From the NCBI GenBank assembly GCA_964412815.1, contig CAYPQF010000050.1, positions 118,587 through 182,586 of the forward strand: a stretch of DNA of 64,000 nt, in the 5' to 3' direction. This DNA comes from JAOAFZ01 sp964412815 (GTDB lineage Bacteria; Patescibacteriota; Microgenomatia; UBA1406; GWC2-37-13). The notes beneath the pieces are model-generated. The model ran no database searches, was not told the origin of the DNA, and worked only from the letters and a program-made list of their open reading frames with translations. Positions 25,969 to 34,354 of this stretch are shown here, in pieces; the first letter of the stretch is position 1; every line of letters begins with the position of its first letter. A program made the position numbers and the translations under genes.

Positions 25969-26616
25969 ATGATATTTACGTTATTCAGTAGCCCGCTTCT
26001 GTTTCTATTTACCCTAATTACTATTGTCGTCTCGATTGCGATTCACGAGTTTGCCCATGCAATTACGGCTGATAAACTGGGTGATCCCACTCCCCGCCTT
26101 CAGGGCAGAATTACCCTGAATCCCCTCAAACATCTCGATCTGTTTGGGACGCTCTTTATTTTGATTGCAGGTTTCGGCTGGGGCAAACCGGTTGAATATG
26201 ATCCGTTTAATCTGGACAATCCGCGACGGGACGGCGCAATAATTGCGGTAGCAGGGCCGATCTCAAACTTTATACTGGCAATTCTGGCTTCCATAACCGG
26301 TCAGATACTCCTGGCAAATGGGATCTTGTCCCCGGTTATCAGCAGTTTTCTGTTTGTGTTTATTCTGCTCAATATCAGCCTGGGTGTGTTTAATTTGATT
26401 CCGGTTAATCCGCTCGATGGATTTAAGATTGTGGCAGGGATTCTCCCTTCTGAGCAGGCTCATCAATGGTACGGGCTGGAACGATACGGCTTTATCTTTT
26501 TGTTGATGCTGATTTTGCCTCTGGGGCCAAATGGATCTTCGATGGTAGATATGATTCTTCAGCCGATTATTAACTTCGTCGGATCAGTGTTATTGCCACA
26601 GCTACCCCTGGTATAA
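25969..26616 (+). CDS. site-2-protease-like M50 metalloprotease
   Basis: A 215-residue membrane protein with five to six hydrophobic segments. The zinc motif HEFAH lies at 26-30 and the third ligand in NPLDG at 147-151, both within membrane helices as in the minimal M50B rhomboid-free site-2 proteases. Such enzymes cut membrane-embedded substrates, often regulators or signal peptides. TATAAT at 25956-25961 ends seven bases before the ATG. The gene converges on the surface-protein block. Confidence 0.88.
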   Translation: MIFTLFSSPLLFLFTLITIVVSIAIHEFAHAITADKLGDPTPRLQGRITLNPLKHLDLFGTLFILIAGFGWGKPVEYDPFNLDNPRRDGAIIAVAGPISNFILAILASITGQILLANGILSPVISSFLFVFILLNISLGVFNLIPVNPLDGFKIVAGILPSEQAHQWYGLERYGFIFLLMLILPLGPNGSSMVDMILQPIINFVGSVLLPQLPLV

Positions 26617-26661
26617 CAAGATTCTGATAATAACCATCCGCAGATAAAGGTTAGGGAGTAA

Positions 26662-27276
26662 TTATTGCCCCTGCTGACTTCGCAAACACTTCAGATAATC
26701 TGAGGTAGAACATCCTTTCCCCAGCTGTTTCTGTATATCTGCACAGTTTGTGGTCTGCGGACATGTTGTAGCCGGTTTTTGGGGGGTCTCAGACCCGTTT
26801 GATGGTGGTTGTGCCGGATTCTGAGTATTCTGGGGTTGGCCGGTTGTTTCCGGTTGTCCACCCGTACCCGGGTTCTCTGCATTTGTACCGGGAAGTTTTG
26901 TAGTAAACTGCCACGGAACACCTTCGTTATCAAAGCGTTCTCCATTAATGCGCAATACAAAATAATAGGTTTTATCAGGCTGAAGCAAGGTAATCTCAAC
27001 ACGATGGGTGGTGGTAGCTACGGCTTCGGGAGCGAAAAAAACCAGCTGCGAGGGAGAAGTCCCGTACTCTATCACACCCTGGGTATCTTCTCCCGTGAGC
27101 CAGGTGATGGTAGCAGTGGTGTCGGTAGTACGTAGTACGGCTACGTCAGTCGGTTCGGTATTTGAGGCACGGGTTAATACATTCTGAAAGGTAAGAAATC
27201 CAAATACCAGAAGTGGAATAGCAAGTACCGTACCAATAATGATAGCTGAGACACTGGATAACCTGCTTTTTTTCAT
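26662..27276 (-). CDS. surface protein: Fn3-like domain plus C-terminal 4-Cys motif (paralogue 3)
   Basis: A 204-residue protein. A basic start and membrane helix (about 10-32) lead to NVLTRAS, then a Fn3-like domain (about 40-135) of the type found before purple acid phosphatases (ITWLTGEDTQGVIEYGTSP, QFTTK). A Pro/Gln/Gly linker precedes a C-terminal motif TTNC...GKGCSTSDYLKCL. The start at 27276 is set by TATAAT nine bases upstream; a longer frame runs into the previous gene. It is the last gene of the surface locus and a tandem paralogue of the next two upstream. Confidence 0.75.
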   Translation of the reverse strand: MKKSRLSSVSAIIIGTVLAIPLLVFGFLTFQNVLTRASNTEPTDVAVLRTTDTTATITWLTGEDTQGVIEYGTSPSQLVFFAPEAVATTTHRVEITLLQPDKTYYFVLRINGERFDNEGVPWQFTTKLPGTNAENPGTGGQPETTGQPQNTQNPAQPPSNGSETPQKPATTCPQTTNCADIQKQLGKGCSTSDYLKCLRSQQGQ

Positions 27277-27295
27277 ACGAAAATCATTATACCAT

Positions 27296-27928
27296 TTACT
27301 CGGTGAGCTTTTTTCTCTGGAGACATTTAATGTAGTCTGAGCTGTTACATCCTTTACCGAGCAGTTCCTGTACAACAGTACAGTCGTTTGTTACCGGACA
27401 GACCGGTTTGCCGGTGGCTGGATCTATGGGAGTGCCGGTTGTTCCACCGCTATCCGTGCCTACCGTGCCAGTCTCTCCTATGCCACCTTTGGTAGTAAAC
27501 TGCCAGGGTGTTCCCCCATTGGTAAAAACTTCCCCACCGATCTGAATCGTGAAATAATAGGTGGTTCCCGGCTGTAGACTCTCAATCACTACGGTATGAT
27601 CGTTTTCTATGGTCGTTTCCGGCGCTACGAGTGTAAGTTCCGTTGGAGAGAGGCCGTACATTATTACTGCCTGCGTCTGTTGATCGGTATACCAGTGCAC
27701 TATCGCGGTAGATTCGGTTGTTCCGGCAATAACCACATCACGCGGGGCTGAATCGCTTGCTCTGGTAAACACACCTTGGAGCTGAAAAAACATGTAGAGC
27801 ACCAGAGGGATACCGGCAATGATACCAATTGAGATAGCAGCAACATGCTTGAGTAACCGCTTTCTGATATCTGGTTTTGGCGGTTCTTCGTGTTGCTGAA
27901 TTGAGATAACTGGCTCTTCTGGCTGCAT
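27296..27928 (-). CDS. surface protein: Fn3-like domain plus C-terminal 4-Cys motif (paralogue 2)
   Basis: A 210-residue protein built like its neighbours: cytoplasmic N terminus of about 27 residues, membrane helix (28-52), GVFTRAS, one Fn3-like domain (about 60-150) ending in WQFTTK, a Gly/Thr-rich linker and a C-terminal Cys motif (TNDC...GKGCNSSDYIKCL). Six bases separate it from the upstream paralogue's stop codon, so they are co-transcribed. Anchored with the domain outside the cell; ligand unknown. Confidence 0.75.
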   Translation of the reverse strand: MQPEEPVISIQQHEEPPKPDIRKRLLKHVAAISIGIIAGIPLVLYMFFQLQGVFTRASDSAPRDVVIAGTTESTAIVHWYTDQQTQAVIMYGLSPTELTLVAPETTIENDHTVVIESLQPGTTYYFTIQIGGEVFTNGGTPWQFTTKGGIGETGTVGTDSGGTTGTPIDPATGKPVCPVTNDCTVVQELLGKGCNSSDYIKCLQRKKLTE

Positions 27929-27934
27929 GGGTGC

Positions 27935-29029
27935 TTACGGAATAGTAATTGAAGCGGTATTCGAAGGACTTTGAGAACGTGTTTCGTTGACATACGAATA
28001 TACCCGGTAATACAACGTACCGCTCGGCTGACTGTTCAACTGAATACTCACGCCCTGCCCGCTTCCTGGATCATCTTCGATCAGCTTAACACCGACCTGT
28101 GAAAATCCGTTATCAGCATTGGTTGAACGGAAGACACGGAATGATGTTTCCCCTACTGAGTTGTCAGTCCAGGTGAGTGTCACCATGGAACCACTGGCAG
28201 ATGCACTGAGGTCACTCGGATTACCGGGTGTAGCAACCGAAGGAGTTGGCGTTCGACTGGGAGTTGGAGTGGCATAGGTTCCGCCGGACTTCAGACACTT
28301 AATATAATCTGCACTGGAACATCCACGACCAATATTTGCCAGAATTGTCTGACAGTTGGTGGTACGGGGACAGGTTGAGGGAACCGAGGTATTGGTGGGA
28401 CGCGGTGCGGAAGCATTGGTAGGTGCTACCGTTGCTGAAGGAAGTACCCGTGGTGTTGCACTAGGCGAGTTCCCGTTAACCGGTCGCATTGTTGGTCGCC
28501 GGGTTGGGGAGATTACGTAGACCGTACTGTCATCATCGTCAAAATCGATATCAATATCCAGATCATCATCATCTCCAGGTGTACCGCTGGGAACAGGTGT
28601 TCCGTCAAGGCTGGCTGAGTCTGTCCCCTGCTTCTGTTGATCCTCAGATTTAGTGGTAAAGGTCCAGGGAGTGCCACCATTATCAAAGATAGTCTCACCA
28701 ACCCGAATATTAAAAAAATAGGTAGTCTGCGGTTTTAATAAGCTGAGTTCTGAGCGATGAACAGTAGTTTGTGTGTTTTCCGGTGCAAAGAATGTTAACT
28801 GCGTCGGGGATGTTCCATACTGGACAACTCCCTGCGTCTCTTCTCCGGTATTCCAGGTAATCACCGCGCTCGTAGAAGTAACCTGAGAGATACGAACATT
28901 TTCTGGGGCTGCATTACTTGCGCGGGTAAACGCGCCCTGTGTCATTAAAAAGCCGAATATTACCAGGGGAATGCCAATCAGAAGGCCCACAACAATCGCA
29001 ATAATCCTGGCAAGGCGCTTTTTTTTCAT
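27935..29029 (-). CDS. surface protein: two Fn3-like domains flanking a 4-Cys motif (paralogue 1)
   Basis: A 364-residue protein: membrane helix (10-31), GAFTRAS, Fn3-like domain (about 40-130), an Asp-rich segment (DDDDLDIDIDFDDDD) near 160, a Pro/Thr/Ser linker, the Cys motif (TTNC...GRGCSSADYIKCL) and a second, C-terminal Fn3 domain. It is the longest of three tandem paralogues. The Asp run might bind Ca2+, an inference. ATG 29029 is preferred since a TATTAT element lies five bases before it. Confidence 0.76.
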   Translation of the reverse strand: MKKKRLARIIAIVVGLLIGIPLVIFGFLMTQGAFTRASNAAPENVRISQVTSTSAVITWNTGEETQGVVQYGTSPTQLTFFAPENTQTTVHRSELSLLKPQTTYFFNIRVGETIFDNGGTPWTFTTKSEDQQKQGTDSASLDGTPVPSGTPGDDDDLDIDIDFDDDDSTVYVISPTRRPTMRPVNGNSPSATPRVLPSATVAPTNASAPRPTNTSVPSTCPRTTNCQTILANIGRGCSSADYIKCLKSGGTYATPTPSRTPTPSVATPGNPSDLSASASGSMVTLTWTDNSVGETSFRVFRSTNADNGFSQVGVKLIEDDPGSGQGVSIQLNSQPSGTLYYRVYSYVNETRSQSPSNTASITIP

Positions 29030-29139
29030 AGACAATAATAGTGTACCGCTTTTTACGGTATGCTGCAACTAGAGCAGTATACAAAAGAATACAGACTGAA
29101 TATCAGAAAGCTTTCCCTTTTCAGAATAGCGTATCGGGA

Positions 29140-29841
29140 TTATATAAAGATTTTAAGAAGGACTCCTACTACCAGCATAATTGCTCCCGGAATTGCTACG
29201 CTTACCACATTTTCAAAGACTCCACTCTGTGGTAATGCTGTAGGCTGTACATACTGATTTTCCTTAATACCGCCAGTTGTTCCCCCAGTAGCAGGAACCG
29301 TAGTTGGAGTCATGCCGCTCTGTCGAGTCGATGTTCCTCCATTAATACTAAAGATAGACAAATTTGCACACTCAATCACATTCGTTGCATCAACATCGTT
29401 CTTGACGATCTTAGAAGTATCCGGCTGTGAGGTGTCACAGTAAAACTGTAATGTACCGTTTCCATCACGGAGCATCGTAAAGGTAATAGTTGCAAGAACT
29501 CCTGATCCAGTCTTAAAGTCAGTCGGATCAGTTACCACACCATTGATATAGATCTTTTCGGTATCAATAGTACTGGAGACAACAGGGAAATAGGTTCCCG
29601 GTGAAATCTGGTCAGTAGTTGTTTCGAGAAGAGTACTATCATAGAGAATGTAAGCGTCCGTTCCTGAAACCTGCTCATCTTCCGCATCTACGATAACATC
29701 TACTTCAAATGTGTTTCCGTTGGTTACGGTAACGGATGTCGGATCAAATTTTAAGACAGCAGCTTCAGCAGCCTGTGCTCCAACAGTAGATACTACCGCA
29801 CATAAAGCAAAAGCAACAATCGATAGTACACTGTTTTTCAT
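29140..29841 (-). CDS. cohesin-like surface protein with sorting-signal-like C terminus
   Basis: A 233-residue secreted protein: signal peptide (cleavage near AQAAEA, about 25), a cohesin-like beta domain (about 28-165; begins KFDPTSVTVTNGNTFEV, with a DAEDEQVSGTDAYILYD segment), a Thr/Gly linker, then LPQSG followed by a hydrophobic stretch and a short KIFI end. The tail resembles a sortase sorting signal (LPxTG-like), though without a clear basic cluster. ATG 29841 is preferred because CATAAT lies seven bases before it. Confidence 0.72.
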   Translation of the reverse strand: MKNSVLSIVAFALCAVVSTVGAQAAEAAVLKFDPTSVTVTNGNTFEVDVIVDAEDEQVSGTDAYILYDSTLLETTTDQISPGTYFPVVSSTIDTEKIYINGVVTDPTDFKTGSGVLATITFTMLRDGNGTLQFYCDTSQPDTSKIVKNDVDATNVIECANLSIFSINGGTSTRQSGMTPTTVPATGGTTGGIKENQYVQPTALPQSGVFENVVSVAIPGAIMLVVGVLLKIFI

Positions 29842-29863
29842 TCCTTTCATTATGATGGAAAAA

Positions 29864-30586
29864 TTATTGAATTTCAAGCTTTATTGGCTGAAATTGTGGT
29901 TTTATAATCTGGACCTCATTATCAACAAACTTTGAAGTCTCTTTCCCCTTCTCTGCCACGACCTCGATATAGAGAGGCCCTTTTTGCTTCGGAACAATTG
30001 TCAGTTCAATAATATCTGAATCTGCAAACGGAGTTGCATCGGTCACATTCAGCAGCTTGATACCGGTAATTGAGTAGTAATCACCACGATCAAACTGATA
30101 GATCTGAAATGCTTCCTGCTTGGAAACAGCATCCTTGATCTCAAACATGTTTTTATCATACGGAATCAACAGATCGTATCCGTTTACATCAGCTCCCTGT
30201 GAGTTTGCCTTGATCATCACCTTAATCTCCTGATTTGCAGGTGCTCCGGTCTCAGCTGCCGCAAAGGTAAGATACGGAGACGATGGGTCAACCGTCGGGA
30301 TTGGTCCCCGGTCAGCCATTCCTCCGGCACCGGCTGCTCCTCCCCCATTCTGAGCGGTGTTGGTACCACCACCACGATTATTTAATAGCGCCGCGACCCC
30401 GACAATCAAGACAATAACCACTAATCCCAGAATCAGGAACGCTTTTGGAAATGGTTTTTTTTCATGCTCTTCGGGCTGATTAACAGTGACTGCGGCGGCA
30501 TCAAATCCGGATGTCTTTGCCGGTTGTGCTGACGAAGTGTCAGGCATTGGTGGCATGGTTGGTTTTGCTGAATTGTTAGGATCCAT
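29864..30586 (-). CDS. membrane-anchored cohesin-like protein
   Basis: A 240-residue protein with a Pro-rich cytoplasmic N terminus, a membrane helix (about 48-68), a Gly/Ala/Asn-rich linker and an extracellular cohesin-like domain (about 95-238) with PYLTFAAAETG and DVNGYDLLIPYDKNMF. Cohesins bind dockerins, and dockerin-bearing genes lie just upstream in the same block, so it could be a surface receptor for them; that pairing is inferred. No TRAS motif after the helix. TATATT lies six bases before the ATG. Confidence 0.7.
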   Translation of the reverse strand: MDPNNSAKPTMPPMPDTSSAQPAKTSGFDAAAVTVNQPEEHEKKPFPKAFLILGLVVIVLIVGVAALLNNRGGGTNTAQNGGGAAGAGGMADRGPIPTVDPSSPYLTFAAAETGAPANQEIKVMIKANSQGADVNGYDLLIPYDKNMFEIKDAVSKQEAFQIYQFDRGDYYSITGIKLLNVTDATPFADSDIIELTIVPKQKGPLYIEVVAEKGKETSKFVDNEVQIIKPQFQPIKLEIQ

Positions 30587-30641
30587 ATATTAAATATAAA
30601 TGGTAAACAGACAGAATGAAAGTGCGATTTTTTTATATTCG

Positions 30642-32714
30642 TTACCGTAATTCTTCGCCGGCAATCTCTTCGTCATACTTGAACGAGAGAGAATAGATTC
30701 CCAGTGCATAATCCTGAGTATCAACGATACCGTCAAAGTTCAGATCACCAATGGTTACCTTGGTGGCATCCTTTGAACCCAGGTTTGCACGCAGGAACGT
30801 AATATCAAGTGAGTCTACGAATCCACTCTGCTGCTCACTTAATGGCAGGTCTCCAGCCAGCTGGTAGACACCGGTAAAGTCAAGTACGTTCACACCTTCT
30901 TTAATACTGATGTTACCTGACTTACAATAGTAGCGACCACCCGTTGTCTCGGTCGGTTTGTTATCACAGATTCTCTTCTGGATGTGATAGCCACCCTTAA
31001 TAAAGACCGAGTATCCACCCGAGATCGGGAGATCACTCACATCAATCGTAGCGCGGAAGAGACGAATACCCTGTGTTTGTGTTCCGGCACTGTTGGCATA
31101 AATCTTGAACTCAGCCTCCTTCTCGACCGGTTCTTCCATTGCCTTGGTGTACAGGATGACCTTGGTTTTCACCGTATCTTTGATTGGTGCAATGTTGGCA
31201 CCGATACCGTTAAACTTCAGACGAATCTCCAGTGTAGCATCCCCCTGCTTACAGGCAGTTGTGCTCTCACAGCCGTTGGCAGCGCTGCCGTCACAGTCAT
31301 AGAATCCTGACTTACAGGCACAGGCGTTGCCCGAACATGACTGATTTGCCTTACACTGATTATCAGCCGTACAATATCCTGCCGGAACCTTGGTTGGAGC
31401 TGGACCTGTACATGCTGTCGTACTTTCGCAGCCGTTATCAGGGTTGCCGTCACAGTTATAATATCCTGCCTTACATGCACACGAACCGGTGGTGGAACAG
31501 GCAGCGTTCGCACCACAGTTAGCATCCGACTTACAATATCCACCCGGATTCTGCGAGCCACCTGTCGGGTTGTTACAGGTATTTGAACCAGCCTCACATC
31601 CGTTACTGTTTGTTCCGTCACAGTTAAAGGATGAACCATTACACGAACACGCACCATTGGAACACTTACCGCCGGTTCCACAATCGGCATCTACCTTACA
31701 ATACCCTGCATCTGCTGGTCCCGGTGATCCTCCCTGGCAGATACGATCCTTACAAACACCACTTTCACAATCTGCATTGCCGGTACATACCTGGCCGGCC
31801 GAACACTTTGCAGATGCCTCACACCCGTTTGCCCAGTTGTTATCACAGTTATAGCGGCCCGCATCACAAGCACATGCCTTGTTTGCTCCGCAGCTCGAAC
31901 CCGCTGGACAACTTCCCTGTGGTTTTGTTGTTGGTGATGCTGGTGCAGAAGTGACGGTAGGACGAGGAACACAGCTTCCTTCTTTACAAACAGTATTTGG
32001 TGTTGTACAGTTTGCATCTGTGGTACAGGTAATAGTACTTACATCAACCGTGAATGAAGTGACACAGCCACCTTCCGGCATTGAGAAATACTGACCCTGT
32101 CCAAAATACCCGTTAATCTGAATATTTGAAGCTACCTGATCCAGTACTTGATTCGCATTGTTTTTGTTCTGATCTTTTACGACAAAGAAATCAAACGGGA
32201 TCTTCATCGTATGAGATTTTCGCAGACCTGGCTTTTCACTCCACACCAGATGATAGTTTCCATCAGACTGTAAGTTACTGGTCATATTGAACTTATCCAT
32301 GTGTGATTTTGGTACATGAATACCTTTTGGATTGTTTTCTGGAGGAGCAGGATAGAGGTTGCCCTTGTTGTACATAGCGGCACTAAACGAATCCGCATCA
32401 TACTTTGAGGTAATAGTAACTTCGAGGAACTGACCTTTCTTGAGAGAGGTAGAACCGGTTGGATTTCCCGCAGCATCTACGACACGGACCGTAGCGGGCT
32501 TTGCGGCATCACAAAAATAGTTGCGGCAGTTTTTTGGGCCATTATATCCATTTGGATAATATCCCAACGGATTCGGGGCACAGACAGCGTCGGGGCCGGC
32601 ACAGTCAGCATCAGTTGTACATGCTTTTGTTACCTGGGCAGATACTGATAACGGATTGGTGATAACTGCTCCGAGCATTACCAGTGCCAGTAAGAAAAGA
32701 TGTAAATATCTCAT
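30642..32714 (-). CDS. large secreted Cys-rich repeat protein with dockerin
   Basis: A 690-residue secreted protein. Signal peptide (about 1-27), an N-terminal Cys-rich segment, a beta domain (about 55-215), then about four tandem Cys-rich repeats (about 275-470) of the form C-x-C...CDG...NGCES, resembling EGF-like or stigma-type repeats, a second beta domain, and a C-terminal dockerin-like pair of EF-hand loops (about 625-685; LNFDGIVDTQDY). Probably extracellular and Ca2+-dependent, docking to cohesins of the same locus. It starts five bases after the stop codon of the upstream gene. Confidence 0.78.
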   Translation of the reverse strand: MRYLHLFLLALVMLGAVITNPLSVSAQVTKACTTDADCAGPDAVCAPNPLGYYPNGYNGPKNCRNYFCDAAKPATVRVVDAAGNPTGSTSLKKGQFLEVTITSKYDADSFSAAMYNKGNLYPAPPENNPKGIHVPKSHMDKFNMTSNLQSDGNYHLVWSEKPGLRKSHTMKIPFDFFVVKDQNKNNANQVLDQVASNIQINGYFGQGQYFSMPEGGCVTSFTVDVSTITCTTDANCTTPNTVCKEGSCVPRPTVTSAPASPTTKPQGSCPAGSSCGANKACACDAGRYNCDNNWANGCEASAKCSAGQVCTGNADCESGVCKDRICQGGSPGPADAGYCKVDADCGTGGKCSNGACSCNGSSFNCDGTNSNGCEAGSNTCNNPTGGSQNPGGYCKSDANCGANAACSTTGSCACKAGYYNCDGNPDNGCESTTACTGPAPTKVPAGYCTADNQCKANQSCSGNACACKSGFYDCDGSAANGCESTTACKQGDATLEIRLKFNGIGANIAPIKDTVKTKVILYTKAMEEPVEKEAEFKIYANSAGTQTQGIRLFRATIDVSDLPISGGYSVFIKGGYHIQKRICDNKPTETTGGRYYCKSGNISIKEGVNVLDFTGVYQLAGDLPLSEQQSGFVDSLDITFLRANLGSKDATKVTIGDLNFDGIVDTQDYALGIYSLSFKYDEEIAGEELR

Positions 32715-32718
32715 AGGA

Positions 32719-33477
32719 TTAGTCTAAACGCATCGAAACTAATGCTCCATCCTCGCCTTCCAGTCCGCACGCCTGAGGATCACTACAGGTTGGTGCCGGA
32801 GCTAATGTAATGGTTGGAGTCGGTGGAACAGGAGTGGCAGTACCGGAACCAATCGTCACGGTTGTGGTAACCGTTGAACTTGAGCTGATACTATACGAAA
32901 TTGGCTCTCCGCCGCCACCCGGGCCGACAATTTCCATATTATTACGATCTAGATCATATTTCATCTTTCCATTCTTGAGTGCTTTAAACGTTACCTTCAC
33001 CAGCACTTTGTCAGACAGATCAGCTTCTTTCTTACGGGCGGATAACACAACACGCAGTTTATTATTGCCATACTCTTCAAAAATTTCAGTGTCAAAGTAA
33101 TCAGTCTCTGTTCCTCCGAGCTTTGATGAGGTATAGCTGTTTGCAACATAGGAGACTTCTCCACCCTCCTGTGGAGTAAGATTTACACGCAAGTCAAGTT
33201 GAGATACCTTTTTTCCTCCCGGAGCAGAAAGTAATAAGTTCAGTGTGAACTCTTCGTTAACGGCAACCGTTTCTTTTGAAGCTGACAATGTCGCGGAGAT
33301 CTGTTCGGTGCTGGCACGAGTGCCGCCGATGAACTGGTTAAAGAAGCTCCAGAAAAACCCAATGGCAATTGCACCTACAAATGCATACACAAACATTTTC
33401 GCAAGATATGAGTTATGTTGAAATTGTTCCTTGATTGCTTCTTTAGTAAAAGCGTCACGAAAATGCCGGTTTTTCAT
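32719..33477 (-). CDS. membrane-anchored cohesin-like protein with TRAS motif
   Basis: A 252-residue protein: cytoplasmic N terminus, membrane helix (about 28-50), IGGTRAS, a cohesin-like domain (about 58-195; FTLNLLLSAPGGKKV, LDLRVNL), then a Thr/Pro/Ser linker and a short Cys-containing tail. It would hold a dockerin-binding module at the cell surface. The downstream Cys-rich dockerin protein is in the same transcription unit (five-base gap). Confidence 0.72.
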   Translation of the reverse strand: MKNRHFRDAFTKEAIKEQFQHNSYLAKMFVYAFVGAIAIGFFWSFFNQFIGGTRASTEQISATLSASKETVAVNEEFTLNLLLSAPGGKKVSQLDLRVNLTPQEGGEVSYVANSYTSSKLGGTETDYFDTEIFEEYGNNKLRVVLSARKKEADLSDKVLVKVTFKALKNGKMKYDLDRNNMEIVGPGGGGEPISYSISSSSTVTTTVTIGSGTATPVPPTPTITLAPAPTCSDPQACGLEGEDGALVSMRLD

Positions 33478-33525
33478 ACTATTTTTTCATTTTAGTAATA
33501 TTTTTTAACGGTTACAAGTGCAATT

Positions 33526-34353
33526 TTATTTGTACTGCGATGTGCGCCAGATTTCGAGATCAATTAGGTTGACAGAGCCGTTTTTATCGAAATCCGGATT
33601 AAATTTCGGATCGATAGTTTCGTTCAAATATTTCTTTCTCCAGATTACATAATCTGCTGAATCAATGACACCATCACAGTTAGCATCACCTTTGGGTTGC
33701 AGACTACAATCCGGCTGTCCATTGGTTGGACTGACTGGTGCAGTAGGGCCAGATGTCGGAGGCACGGTTGTCGGAGAAGTTGAAGTAGTATCTTTAATCA
33801 TAATCTGAGCGGTTCTCCCACCGGATGGCATGCTGTAGACAATCGGAGAGGTACTACCCCGCTGAACGCCAACCACTACCGACGTCGGATCCAGTTCTAC
33901 ATTCGCAGTACCCGGTTTGGACTTGGCGGTAAACTCATAGATAATCGTTGCGTTATTTTTAAGCGCTGTTCCGCTTTTTACGGTACCTAACATATGTTGT
34001 ACATTACCAGACGCTGTTGCAACACGGATCTCTGACTCAAAGTAGTTAGCATTGGTGGTGTACCCGCGATACTCCAGCATATCCTGCGGGTATTGCAACG
34101 TAAGTTCAACCCCGTCAATCACTCGATCGGTCCCTCCGACCGCATCCAACCGTACCGTGACCAGCACATCTTCGTTAAATCCGATCTCAGACTCGGAAGC
34201 AGTGGTTGTAACGGCAACTGTATCAGTTGATGCACGGGTACTCCCGCTGTTTTGGATAAAGAAGTTATATATAACAAAGAGAGTAATCAATCCAACGATA
34301 ACAACAATCGTCATTCGGGCTGAGTTTACGTATGTTTTTTTCTTAAGGGACAT
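33526..34353 (-). CDS. anchored protein with cohesin-like and dockerin domains
   Basis: A 275-residue protein: N-terminal membrane helix (about 14-34), SGSTRAS, a cohesin-like domain (about 42-185), a Pro/Thr/Ser linker and a type I dockerin (about 210-275) with two Ca2+ loops, GDANCDGVIDSADYVIW and PDFDKNGSVNLIDLEIW. Having both partner modules in one chain would allow assembly into polymers on the surface (inferred). ATG 34353 follows the upstream stop codon by one base; an upstream in-frame extension would overlap that gene. Confidence 0.8.
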   Translation of the reverse strand: MSLKKKTYVNSARMTIVVIVGLITLFVIYNFFIQNSGSTRASTDTVAVTTTASESEIGFNEDVLVTVRLDAVGGTDRVIDGVELTLQYPQDMLEYRGYTTNANYFESEIRVATASGNVQHMLGTVKSGTALKNNATIIYEFTAKSKPGTANVELDPTSVVVGVQRGSTSPIVYSMPSGGRTAQIMIKDTTSTSPTTVPPTSGPTAPVSPTNGQPDCSLQPKGDANCDGVIDSADYVIWRKKYLNETIDPKFNPDFDKNGSVNLIDLEIWRTSQYK

Positions 34354-34354
34354 A

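Noticed and set aside
29864..30586. TRAS motif in this cohesin-like protein
   Set aside because: After the membrane helix the sequence is NNRGGGTNTA; the motif is absent, so the protein is not counted in the TRAS group.
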